Positions 7,447-15,260 of a stretch of DNA of 64,000 nt are shown in pieces. The notes beneath the pieces were generated by a model that worked only from the letters and a program-made list of their open reading frames with translations, was not told the origin of the DNA and made no database searches. The DNA is from RU20A sp042610495 (GTDB lineage: Bacteria; Pseudomonadota; Alphaproteobacteria; Rhizobiales; Rhizobiaceae), in the NCBI RefSeq assembly GCF_042610495.1, contig NZ_JBHGAP010000001.1, forward strand, positions 1,302,001 to 1,366,000. The letters run 5' to 3'. The translations under genes were made by a program, and so were the position numbers. The number at the start of each line of letters is the position of its first letter. Position 1 is the first letter of the stretch.

Positions 7447-8561
7447 GCCGTCACCTCTTCTCCGCGGCCGAAGGCCAGCCGCGCCTGCCCCGGCGCCAGT
7501 CCCGTGCCGGTGAGATCGGCGACATCGCCCGCCTGCACGCGGCGGAAGAGATCGAGATAGGCATCCACCACAGCATCACGGCGGAAATCGGCGTCCAGCC
7601 GGCGGCGCCCTTCCCGGCGCAGTCGTTCGGCAAGCGCAGGATCGGACCGCAGACGGTTGATCGCAGCGATCGTGCCGGCGACGTCGTCGATCTCGCAAAA
7701 CAGCGCGTCCTCGCCCTCGCGGACGAACCAGCTCGGCCCTTCCGAGCGCGTCGTCACGACAGGCACATCCGCCTGCCAGGCCTCCAGAATGACATTACCG
7801 AGCGGCTCATGGCGAGACGGCATGACGAAGACATTTCCGGCGGCAACGTAGTTCATCGGCTCTTCTACCCAGCCGGTGAAGCGCGTGCGCCCCTCCATGC
7901 CCTTTTCGCGCACCAGCGCCTCGAGTTCGCCGCGCTTCTCGCCCTCGCCCACCAGCCAGAGCCAGGCATCCGGGATGTCGGCAACCGCCTTCACCAGCAC
8001 GTCGAACCCCTTGCGGTTCACGAAACGCCCCGACCCGATGACGAGGAACGCGTCCTCGGGCGTGTCGAGCGTCGCGCGCGACACCGGCGTGATTGTCACC
8101 TCACGGGCAAAATTCGAGACCACGGCCAGTGGCCGGCGCCAGCCGAGCCCCCGGCAGGCCTCGGCGATGCCCGGCGCGTTGGCGACGATCAGGTCGTTGT
8201 TGCGGAAGTTCTTCAGGTGTCGCGGATAGTCGCCCAGCCGCGTCAGCTTGACCGCCGGTGCCCCCTTCGGCAGGAGCTTGGACGAACGCGACATCCAGGC
8301 CATCACCACATCCGGCTGCCAGGTGCGCACGATCTGGTGGACCTTCCAGCGCATCCACAGGCCCTTCGGCGAATAGGGCCGGAACTCGCTCTGCAACATG
8401 GGCCCCAGCCCACCGATCTCGTTTTCCCACACGCGGCCGGGGCGCACGATGAAGCGCTGCTTGATGCCGCGTTCGCCAAAGGCCGTGGCGAGATTGACGA
8501 AGAAGCGCTCCGCGCCACCCTCCTTGCCGAAATGCATGTGGAGAATTCTGGAAACCGTCAT
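7443..8561 (-). CDS. LPS-core glycosyltransferase, GT4 family
   Basis: The 372-residue GT4 protein is a near-paralogue of the product of 5603-6646. Both share the opening (MHFGKEGGAERFFVNLA here), a 'RLGDYPRHLKNF' acceptor-side stretch and the E-x7-E region SRHEPLGNVILEAW. The middle has GSGRFVNRKGFDVLV for donor binding. In this cluster it should add one residue of the LPS core from a nucleotide sugar at the inner membrane. It is followed with a 4-base overlap by a GT25 gene and preceded by another after 74 bases, so the locus shows a repeated GT4-GT25 pattern. Confidence 0.85.
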   Translation of the reverse strand: MTVSRILHMHFGKEGGAERFFVNLATAFGERGIKQRFIVRPGRVWENEIGGLGPMLQSEFRPYSPKGLWMRWKVHQIVRTWQPDVVMAWMSRSSKLLPKGAPAVKLTRLGDYPRHLKNFRNNDLIVANAPGIAEACRGLGWRRPLAVVSNFAREVTITPVSRATLDTPEDAFLVIGSGRFVNRKGFDVLVKAVADIPDAWLWLVGEGEKRGELEALVREKGMEGRTRFTGWVEEPMNYVAAGNVFVMPSRHEPLGNVILEAWQADVPVVTTRSEGPSWFVREGEDALFCEIDDVAGTIAAINRLRSDPALAERLRREGRRRLDADFRRDAVVDAYLDLFRRVQAGDVADLTGTGLAPGQARLAFGRGEEVTA

Positions 8562-8635
8562 GCCGTCAACCCCGATGCCGGCCGTACAGGGCCGGTCTTG
8601 TCATCGCAAAAACCGGCCGCCGGCCGGCAGCCCCC

Positions 8636-9454
8636 TCAGGGCTCGCCCATGCTTTCCTGCCAGAAGATGTCGGTGACCTTCGCCCGGCCGGTTACGAGCG
8701 CCAGAAGCTGGCGATGCGCCTGGCTGATTTCGTAAAGGCCGCGCTTGATCTTGCGCTTCTTGAGCTTCCAGCCGGTCGGCCGGGCCGCCTTGCCGAAGGC
8801 GGAAATATCGGAATTGTATTCGTAATGCCGCTGCGTCGCCATAGCCGGCTGCACGATCACGGGCTGAAGCTTGCGGAAAATCGGCGAGACCGTGTCGTTG
8901 AAGAGCAGGTGATCGACCGGCACCTGCATGCGCCCGCGCGCGCCAAGCGCGATCTCCGCGCCCGCCCGCGACAGGATATAGGCCCCGCCGCCCACATGGC
9001 GCGAATACATGCGGTGCAGCTTTCGCCCTGTTCCATCCACCGTGCCGATGGCCCTCCCGAGCAGCACGCGCGAGATACCGGACCCGAATTTCTCAAGCTT
9101 TACGGCCTTCGTCCCCTCGGGAATCCACGTATCCGACGTGAGCGCCAAGGCAATGTCCGCGCTGAGATAGACGTCATCTTCGAGGAAAAGGCCGTAATGC
9201 GCGCCGCTCGCCAGAAACGCCTCCCACGCATAGGTGTGGCTGACCGTGCAGGCCCGGTCGCCGAAGCCGAGATCACCGAGCGGACCGCCGGGTGTGATCA
9301 CCCTATCCAGCACTTCGGGCGCCACCGCCTTCGCATCGCAGGCATCGACCCGCTGCCAAGACACCCCGCGCGTCGCGAGATGATCGGCCACGCGCTCCAG
9401 CCGATCGGTGCGGCGCGCGAGATTGATGACGAAGACGGGAATGGCCTGGTTCAT
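8636..9454 (-). CDS. GT25-family LPS glycosyltransferase
   Basis: The 272-residue protein starts with VFVINLARRTDRLERVA, the typical first strand of GT25, and has the EDD motif at 92-94 (LFLEDDVYL). A later histidine-rich, glycine-rich stretch (MYSRHVGGGAYILSRAG) is also family-typical. The frame is open 32 codons further upstream, but homology starts at the ATG at 9454 (MNQAIPVFV), which I use. Expected to transfer a sugar onto the LPS core. It is the second GT25 of the cluster and only weakly like the first, so the two probably make different linkages. Confidence 0.82.
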   Translation of the reverse strand: MNQAIPVFVINLARRTDRLERVADHLATRGVSWQRVDACDAKAVAPEVLDRVITPGGPLGDLGFGDRACTVSHTYAWEAFLASGAHYGLFLEDDVYLSADIALALTSDTWIPEGTKAVKLEKFGSGISRVLLGRAIGTVDGTGRKLHRMYSRHVGGGAYILSRAGAEIALGARGRMQVPVDHLLFNDTVSPIFRKLQPVIVQPAMATQRHYEYNSDISAFGKAARPTGWKLKKRKIKRGLYEISQAHRQLLALVTGRAKVTDIFWQESMGEP

Positions 9455-9571
9455 GATGCCGCAAGCTTTAGGACGAAGGCACGGCGGAGACAACCGGATT
9501 CCGCCAGAGCCTTTGTGGAGACCGACGCCCGCCGCGCCCTGTGTCAACACGGTCTGGCATGCCAGCGGCGC

Positions 9572-10435
9572 TCACGTTGCGGTCTTCGGAGCGCTGCGCT
9601 CGCGGGCACGAAGGTAAAGCGGCTTCAGGCGCGACCGTTCCATGTCCAGGCGAACGCCCTCAATGAGACGGCCGATGGGCCGAAGAGGCGAGCGTGCTCC
9701 GTCGGCAATGAAATGACGGTAGAAGGGCTCCATGTAGGACCGGCACCGGCCCTTGAAGTGATAGACATGCACGTCTGGCCGGCGGAAGAGATAGGGATGC
9801 TCGCGGTCCGGCGAGAAGTTATAGGTGTCACCGTCGAGAACACGGATGGTCAAGCCCTGCAACCGGTATCGATCCGGTGCGATGACCGTCGCCTCGTCTT
9901 CGATCAGATGGCGCAGCACCAATTGATCGCCATACCAGCCGGCATCTCCCATGAACCTGTCTTCGATCGCGGCCACCTGCATCGACCAGAAGCGCTCCGC
10001 CGCTTGCGGATTACGGTTGTTAACGAAGAAGATGCCACTGTTGAACGGCATGCGCCGGCTGCCGGCACGGCGCGTCAGTGCAATGTCGAAATCATCCGCG
10101 AAGAGTTCGGAAACCGGCTTGAAGAACAGAAGGTCGGGATCGCAGACGAGGAACGGGGTGGCTGGCGTATTCAAAGCGAAAAAGTCGCGCTGGCGCCTGA
10201 GAATGTCGAGTGTCAGGAACCCGGCAGCCGGCTCCGCCACCGGGAGGGGGATAATCCCCTCGACGGGCACCGCACTGTCCCCCATCAGGTACTGCTTGGA
10301 AAGCGGATTGGCCGCAGCAAAGGAGAGACCCATCAGCCGCGCCTGTTCATCCCCGCGCAAAATCGCATCGATCGCCGCAGCCGGCGTGCCGGGTTTCGGG
10401 CGGAAATAGGTCGAGAGAAGCGAAACGCTACTCAT
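9572..10435 (-). CDS. Putative GT-A fold glycosyltransferase
   Basis: This 287-residue protein has no family I can name with certainty. It shows the features of a nucleotide-diphospho-sugar transferase: a DxD-like DPD in FLVCDPDLLFFKPVSELF, then MPFNSGIFFVNN, then WYGDQLVL, then a late VYHFKGR. This order is like GT8/GT77-type enzymes (DxD, NSG, DQ, HxxG). It overlaps the upstream gene by 8 bases, so the two are co-translated. Base composition is visibly less GC-rich than the neighbouring GT4 genes, which suggests later acquisition. A role in decorating LPS or another surface glycan is inferred from position. Confidence 0.65.
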   Translation of the reverse strand: MSSVSLLSTYFRPKPGTPAAAIDAILRGDEQARLMGLSFAAANPLSKQYLMGDSAVPVEGIIPLPVAEPAAGFLTLDILRRQRDFFALNTPATPFLVCDPDLLFFKPVSELFADDFDIALTRRAGSRRMPFNSGIFFVNNRNPQAAERFWSMQVAAIEDRFMGDAGWYGDQLVLRHLIEDEATVIAPDRYRLQGLTIRVLDGDTYNFSPDREHPYLFRRPDVHVYHFKGRCRSYMEPFYRHFIADGARSPLRPIGRLIEGVRLDMERSRLKPLYLRARERSAPKTAT

Positions 10436-11159
10436 GCGTGACCCACGTCGCCTTTCCCGCCTTGTCCACCTTGGCAATCCTCCGCTCGGCACGCCAGTCG
10501 CGCCCGATATCCTTAATCAGCGGCATGCCGTTCGCGCCATAGGCAACACGACAGCGCCAGGACTGATGCGCACGGGATAAGGGCTTGTTCTTGTTCTTGT
10601 AGACCTGCTTCTCGGGATCAAGCTTCGGTTTCAGCAGATCGCCATAGTGCTTGCAAAGCTGGCCGCGGATGAACCTTGGACTGGTCCCGTAGGCATTCAC
10701 TTTCTTCGACCAGATTTCGTATCCGAGAATGCGCTTGCGCCGCGTGATATAAAGATAATCGTCCCCGTAGCGCTCGCGTGTTTCGATGGCGAGCTGCACC
10801 ATGCCGACGTCAGGCGCAAAGAGCGGCAGGATATCCTGCGCCTGCACGACTTCATTGACGGTCCAGTCGTCTTCCATGTGCAGCACATGCGCATCCGACG
10901 TTGCCTGCCAGAGCCGCTTGACAGCCGCCCCGAAGCTCGGCGTTTCCGGCGTGAAGATCACGGCATCGGGAAAACGTTCCCGGATCATCCGCACACACGC
11001 GTCCCGTTCTTCCGTCCCGCCGAAAATCGGATCGATATTCGCAAAGAAGGTGCGAATGCCGAAGAACGGGAAAAGCTTATCTCCAAAGGATTCCAGAGTC
11101 GTCGCGAGAAGATCCGGCCGTGCGCCGGCTACAAGGGTGATGTCGATCTGATTGTTCAT
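10428..11159 (-). CDS. Putative glycosyltransferase, GT2-like (GT-A)
   Basis: The 243-residue protein opens with a GT2-like first strand (DITLVAGARPDLLATTLESF) and carries an acidic metal-site motif in VLHMEDDWTVNE, so it is probably a GT-A nucleotide-sugar transferase. The C-terminal third is rich in Lys and Arg, consistent with membrane attachment. No specific donor can be assigned. It is the first gene of the pair overlapping by 8 bases with the next gene and is preceded by a 245-base AT-rich spacer that probably contains the promoter of the glycosyltransferase operon. The lower GC content suggests that this pair was inserted between the conserved core genes and lrp. Confidence 0.65.
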   Translation of the reverse strand: MNNQIDITLVAGARPDLLATTLESFGDKLFPFFGIRTFFANIDPIFGGTEERDACVRMIRERFPDAVIFTPETPSFGAAVKRLWQATSDAHVLHMEDDWTVNEVVQAQDILPLFAPDVGMVQLAIETRERYGDDYLYITRRKRILGYEIWSKKVNAYGTSPRFIRGQLCKHYGDLLKPKLDPEKQVYKNKNKPLSRAHQSWRCRVAYGANGMPLIKDIGRDWRAERRIAKVDKAGKATWVTHE

Positions 11160-11404
11160 AAGCAGTCTCTAGCGAAAGATGAGGCGAGATAAAAGAGCGC
11201 ACGAAAGGCAGGCAACTTGAATCTGTAGGATGGGCAGAAACCATGTATGCAAGTACATAAAGCTATTGATAAAAACGATTTCTCGAGCCTCAGCTGGGGC
11301 ATCTCGACGAGTGTTACGGGCAGGCAGGTATGACGGACACGAAATGCCAGTCTTTAGAATGCAATTAAGGCGAAGCGCGTAAGAGGCAGGCCTGTTGCGC
11401 TTAC

Positions 11405-11896
11405 TCAAATCTCCACCAGCCCCAACTTCTTGACCTGCCGGATGGTCAGCATCGTCCTCACGGTGTCCACATTCTCGTCGGCGGTCAGGACCTCGATGAC
11501 GAAGTCCTGGAAGACGGTAAGGTTGTGGGCGGTGCAGCGCAGGAGAAAGTCGCTGTCGCCGTTGATCATCCAGGCTTCGCGCACGATCGGCCACTGCTGC
11601 ACGCTGGCGGCAAAAGCCTTGAGGTTGACTTCCGACTGGTGTTTGAGCCCCACCATGCAGAAGGCGACGAGGTCGTAGCCGAGTGCCGGCGCATTGATCA
11701 GGGCCGTATAGCCCTCAATGATCCCCTCTTCCTCCAGCTTGCGCACGCGGCGCAGGCAAGGCGGTGCAGAAATCCCGGCACGGGCGGCAAGCTCGACATT
11801 CGTCATCCGCCCGTCCGCCTGCAATTCCTTGAGAATACGCAGATCGATGGCATCGAGGACGGCTCGGAACATGAACGGAAAACCCTTGTGAAGCAT
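11405..11896 (-). CDS. Lrp/AsnC-family transcriptional regulator
   Basis: The 163-residue protein has the Lrp/AsnC layout: an N-terminal helix-turn-helix (AIDLRILKELQADGRMTNVELAARAGIS) and a C-terminal RAM ligand domain with VREAWMINGDSDFLLRC. Such proteins form octamers and usually sense amino acids. In S. meliloti the lps core cluster is likewise followed by an lrp gene. The start is uncertain: the ATG at 11896 has a weak AGG upstream, while the in-frame ATG at 11872 has none. It is divergent from trxB. Confidence 0.88.
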   Translation of the reverse strand: MLHKGFPFMFRAVLDAIDLRILKELQADGRMTNVELAARAGISAPPCLRRVRKLEEEGIIEGYTALINAPALGYDLVAFCMVGLKHQSEVNLKAFAASVQQWPIVREAWMINGDSDFLLRCTAHNLTVFQDFVIEVLTADENVDTVRTMLTIRQVKKLGLVEI

Positions 11897-12101
11897 GCAG
11901 CGCCTGCGGTCGAGTCAGGCGCAGACGACGTCTCGTCCCATCTTGCACCGCAAAACAGCGCTTCGGCAACGGGTATGCTGCCTCCAGCCGAAGCGGCTTC
12001 GCTTCCGCGCCGGACAATATGTGAAAGCAAAGGGCAGCTCGTTTCCGGCGCTCCAATGACCATCCAAATGGTCTAGCCTGTTGGCAAAAGCCCGGCCGGG
12101 C

Positions 12102-12130
12102 TTGAAAGTGACGGGTGTCCCCTCATAAAT
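12102..12130 (+). promoter_or_regulatory. Probable sigma70 promoter of trxB
   Basis: TTGAAA (12102-12107) and ATAAAT (12125-12130) are separated by exactly 17 bases. This predicts a start near 12137 and a leader of about 100 bases before the trxB ATG at 12239. Confidence 0.6.
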
Positions 12131-12145
12131 GGAGGGTGAATATGT

Positions 12146-12163
12146 GTCGGGCCTTGGCCCGAC
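12146..12163 (+). promoter_or_regulatory. Perfect inverted repeat in the trxB leader
   Basis: GTCGGGCC and GGCCCGAC are separated by only two bases and lie just downstream of the predicted transcription start. In RNA this would be a tight GC hairpin; in DNA it could be an operator. No T-run follows, so it is not a terminator. Confidence 0.4.
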
Positions 12164-12238
12164 CCCCTCTGTCCGCGACCGGCTTTGAAGGCGCACACGC
12201 TTTCGGCCGCAAAGGGACTGCCCTTGAAGGACTGCGCC

Positions 12239-13213
12239 ATGACCACCCGCCACACCAAGGTTCTCATCATCGGCTCCGGCCCGGCCGGCTACACCGCCGC
12301 CATCTACACCGCGCGCGCCATGCTGAACCCCGTCCTGATCTCCGGCCTGGAACAGGGCGGCCAGCTGATGATCACCACCGATGTGGAAAACTATCCGGGC
12401 TTTGCCGATCCGATCCAGGGTCCCTGGCTGATGGACCAGATGCGCAAGCAGGCCGAGCATGTCGGCACCGAACTCGTGACCGACCTCGTCACCGAAGTCG
12501 ACCTCAACGTGCGCCCCTTCGTCGTCAAGACCGACAGCGGCACGCTCTGGACTGCCGACAGCCTCATCATCGCCACCGGCGCCAAGGCCAAATGGCTGGG
12601 CATCGAGACCGAGCACAAGTTCATGGGCTTCGGCGTCTCGGCCTGCGCGACCTGCGACGGCTTCTTCTATCGCGGCAAGGACGTGATCGTGGTCGGCGGC
12701 GGCAATTCCGCCGTCGAGGAAGCACTCTACCTCGCCAATCTCGCAAAGACCGTCACCGTCGTGCACCGCCGCGACAGCTTCCGCGCCGAGCGCATCCTGC
12801 AGGAACGCCTCTTCGCAAAGGAAAACGTCAGGATCGTCTGGAACCACGAGATCCTCGAATATCTCGGCGGCGCCTCGGTCGGCCCCATGCCGCCGGCCGT
12901 CAACGCGGTCAAGCTGCGCAACACCGTGACCGGTGAGGAAAGCACCATGGTAACGGACGGCGTCTTCGTCGCCATCGGCCATGCGCCCGCCGTCGAGCTT
13001 TTCAAGGGCAAGCTGAAGCTGAAGCCGAACGGCTACCTCTGGACCGCGCCTGATTCGACCGCGACCGATATTCCTGGCGTCTTTGCCGCCGGCGACGTGA
13101 CGGACGACATCTACCGGCAGGCCGTGACGGCCGCCGGCATGGGCTGCATGGCCGCGCTCGAGGCCGAAAAGTATCTGGCGGGCCACATGCCTGTCGCAAT
13201 TGCGGCCGAATAG
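12239..13213 (+). CDS. trxB: Thioredoxin reductase (NADPH)
   Basis: The 324-residue protein has the full low-molecular-weight TrxR layout: an FAD-binding GSGPAGYTAAIYTARA near the N-terminus, the redox-active CATC in ACATCDGFFYRG, an NADPH-binding VVGGGNSAVEEALYL, and the C-terminal FAD motif GVFAAGDVTD. It transfers electrons from NADPH to thioredoxin in the cytoplasm. The ATG at 12239 is preceded by GAAGGA; the frame is open 18 codons earlier but without homology. A sigma70 promoter is predicted at 12102-12130. The following LysR gene is in the same direction but 107 bases away. Confidence 0.95.
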   Translation: MTTRHTKVLIIGSGPAGYTAAIYTARAMLNPVLISGLEQGGQLMITTDVENYPGFADPIQGPWLMDQMRKQAEHVGTELVTDLVTEVDLNVRPFVVKTDSGTLWTADSLIIATGAKAKWLGIETEHKFMGFGVSACATCDGFFYRGKDVIVVGGGNSAVEEALYLANLAKTVTVVHRRDSFRAERILQERLFAKENVRIVWNHEILEYLGGASVGPMPPAVNAVKLRNTVTGEESTMVTDGVFVAIGHAPAVELFKGKLKLKPNGYLWTAPDSTATDIPGVFAAGDVTDDIYRQAVTAAGMGCMAALEAEKYLAGHMPVAIAAE

Positions 13214-13320
13214 AAGCCGCGTCATGCCGGGCGGCTTGCCGTCCGGTCGGGAACAGCTGAAGATGAAGGCCCGTGCCGGCAGGGGCGCTGTCACGGAACC
13301 CTTGATCATTGGGGGATTGC

Positions 13321-14217
13321 ATGCCGCTGGACTGGGACAAACTGCGCATTTTCCACGCTGCGGCGGAGGCGGGTTCGTTTACCCATGCCGCCGACAAGCT
13401 GCATCTGTCGCAGTCGGCCATCAGCCGTCAGGTTTCCTCGCTGGAGCAGGACGTCGGCATCAAGCTCTTCCACCGCCATGCGCGCGGGCTGATCCTGACC
13501 GAGCAGGGCGAAATCCTCTATCGCACCGCCCATGAAGTGCTGATGAAGCTCGAAAGCGTCAAGGTCCAGCTGACCGAGACGACCGACAAGCCCACCGGCA
13601 AGCTGCGCATCACCACCACCGTCGGCCTCGGCCAAGGCTGGCTGACGGACAAGGTGCAGGAATTCATGTCGCTCTATCCCGACATGCAGGTCCAGCTCAT
13701 CCTCGACAATGAGGAGCTGGATGTGAACATGCGCCACGCCGACTGCGCCATCCGGCTGCGCAAGCCGCAACAGTCCGATCTCATCCAGCGCAAGCTCTTC
13801 ACCGTGCACATGCACATCTATGCCGCCCCCTCCTACATCAACCGGCATGGCGAGCCGCAGTCGATCGCCGACCTCGACAACCACCGCATCATCACCTTCG
13901 GCGAGCCGGCACCAAACTATCTCCTCGACGTGAACTGGCTGGAAGTGGCCGGCCGGGACAGCGACAATCCGCGCGTCTCGCAGTTGCAGATCAACAGCCT
14001 CACCTCCATCAAGCGCGCCTGCCTGCTCGGAATCGGCATCGCCATGCTGCCCGACTACATCGTCGGCCGTGATCCCGGCCTGATTCAGCTCGTGCCGAAT
14101 GCCGACATCCCCTCCTTCGACACCTATTTCTGCTATCCGGACGAGATGAAAAACGCCGCCAAGCTCAAGGTCTTCCGCGATTTCATCGTCGCCAAGGCAC
14201 GCAACTGGAATTTCTGA
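13321..14217 (+). CDS. LysR-family transcriptional regulator
   Basis: The 298-residue protein has the LysR winged helix at the N-terminus (KLRIFHAAAEAGSFTHAADKL, then LSQSAISRQVSSLEQDVGI) and a periplasmic-binding-protein-like effector domain. Its co-inducer is unknown. It is placed between trxB and the two AbcR-like sRNAs, the position of SMc01225 in S. meliloti, and LysR-type regulators have been described as activators of one AbcR copy in rhizobia (I recall this for LsrB). GGGGGA precedes the ATG at 13321 by four bases; an in-frame TTG four codons earlier is less likely. Confidence 0.9.
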   Translation: MPLDWDKLRIFHAAAEAGSFTHAADKLHLSQSAISRQVSSLEQDVGIKLFHRHARGLILTEQGEILYRTAHEVLMKLESVKVQLTETTDKPTGKLRITTTVGLGQGWLTDKVQEFMSLYPDMQVQLILDNEELDVNMRHADCAIRLRKPQQSDLIQRKLFTVHMHIYAAPSYINRHGEPQSIADLDNHRIITFGEPAPNYLLDVNWLEVAGRDSDNPRVSQLQINSLTSIKRACLLGIGIAMLPDYIVGRDPGLIQLVPNADIPSFDTYFCYPDEMKNAAKLKVFRDFIVAKARNWNF

Positions 14218-14438
14218 ACGGATTCCAAAATCTGCTCAGAAATGCACCACCCGGGCGCGTCACCGGCAATCCTCTGATTTGTATGATTTTTTTGAACACA
14301 CCCAGAGAGCGGGCAGTCGTGCGCGCCCTGGCCTCTCGCTCGATCGCTCAAATTTTGATCAGGGATGCGGCGCCAGCATAGCTGTCATGCATAATTCTTG
14401 ATTGCTCACAGCCCAGAAAAGCATCATACCGCACCTAG

Positions 14439-14558
14439 CTGATGCACTTTTGGTGGCTTTCTCCTCCCAGTGCCACCGCAGCAGCTGTTCCCCTCTGGAG
14501 GTTTAGATACCTTCATAACTTATAAAGGGCCCAAGTTTACTTGTGGCCCTCTTTTTTT
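14439..14558 (+). ncRNA. abcR1: AbcR-type (alpha-r15) trans-acting sRNA, first copy
   Basis: About 120 bases ending in an intrinsic terminator (AGGGCC ... GGCCCT followed by T7 at 14552-14558). It carries two anti-Shine-Dalgarno-like stretches: CTCCTCCCAG near 14461-14470 and TTCCCCTCTGGAGG near 14489-14502. It shares the second stretch, the CCTTCATA block and the terminator design with a second copy at 14681-14795. The location between a LysR and an ArsR gene is that of the tandem AbcR sRNAs in S. meliloti. AbcR RNAs bind Hfq and repress ABC-transporter mRNAs. The 5' end is estimated, and the 1/2 numbering is arbitrary. Confidence 0.8.
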
Positions 14559-14680
14559 GCCCGCTGTCCGGCTGGACCGATCAGCGAAAATCCGCGACGT
14601 CAATTCAAAAAGACATGCCCTACAATTTTTATGCGTGGCGTGCTTGAAGTCTGCACGACCGCGCCCCATTTCCATTTCAG

Positions 14681-14795
14681 CGGTTGCATGACGCCCCTTC
14701 TCCTCCCCGGGGATTTGCTTCCGCTGTTCCCCTCTGGAGGCTTGGAAGCCTTCATACCTTGCAGGGCCCGGTCCATCCGCGGCCCTCTTTTTTTT
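14681..14795 (+). ncRNA. abcR2: AbcR-type (alpha-r15) trans-acting sRNA, second copy
   Basis: This second copy of about 115 bases has the same order as the first: CTTCTCCTCCCC near its 5' end, TTCCCCTCTGGAGG at about 14728-14741, CCTTCATACC, and a terminator (AGGGCC ... GGCCCT, then T8 at 14788-14795). The 5' half differs more from copy one, which fits the partly separate target sets known for AbcR1 and AbcR2. A TTGAAG about 35 bases before the estimated 5' end could be its -35 box. The 5' end is estimated by alignment to the first copy. Confidence 0.8.
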
Positions 14796-14830
14796 GCGCG
14801 GCACTCTTGAAAGCATAAACGTACGACCAA

Positions 14831-14868
14831 CATATCGGAATATCGGGTTTACTCGATATATCGATATG
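14831..14868. promoter_or_regulatory. Long inverted repeat, probable ArsR operator
   Basis: Left arm CATATCGGAATATCG (14831-14845) and right arm CGATATATCGATATG (14854-14868) match at 13 of 15 positions as an inverted repeat around an 8-base spacer. It lies just upstream of the ArsR-type gene (start 14891), where an autoregulatory operator would be expected, and probably covers the promoter of the arsR - ene-reductase pair. Confidence 0.6.
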
Positions 14869-14890
14869 CAGAATATGCGAGGTGGTGGCA

Positions 14891-15211
14891 ATGGCACCGG
14901 CAGAGAGTGGCGAACTAGAGGATGTGAGTGAGATCCTGAAGGCGATCGCCCATCCGATGCGCCGTGAGCTGCTGGCTTGGCTGAAGGATCCGGATGCGCA
15001 TTTCGAGCCCGGCCACGCCATCGAGGGGCTCGGTGTCTGCGCCGGCCAGTTCGAGCGATGCGGCCTGTCGCAGTCCACCGTCTCCGCGCATCTTGCCACC
15101 CTGCAGCGGGCCGGTCTCGTCACAGCCACGCGCCGCGGCCAGTGGATCTACTACCAGCGCAACGAAGACACCATCTCCCGATTTCTGAAAAGCCTCGGAC
15201 ACGCGCTCTGA
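14891..15211 (+). CDS. ArsR-family transcriptional regulator
   Basis: The 106-residue protein is a small winged-helix regulator. The recognition region is CGLSQSTVSAHLATLQRAGLV, followed by a wing (TATRRGQWIYYQRNE). It has two cysteines (GVCAGQFERC) just before the recognition helix, which could sense electrophiles or oxidants. The next gene encodes an ene-reductase that reduces electrophilic alkenes, so this is probably its dedicated repressor. The ATG at 14891 has GAGG eight bases upstream; a GTG at 14882 overlaps that site. A long inverted repeat lies directly upstream. Confidence 0.85.
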   Translation: MAPAESGELEDVSEILKAIAHPMRRELLAWLKDPDAHFEPGHAIEGLGVCAGQFERCGLSQSTVSAHLATLQRAGLVTATRRGQWIYYQRNEDTISRFLKSLGHAL

Positions 15212-15260
15212 GGCGCCCACCTCCCCCTCCCAAAACCACCCGAGAGAAAAAGGACGTTTC

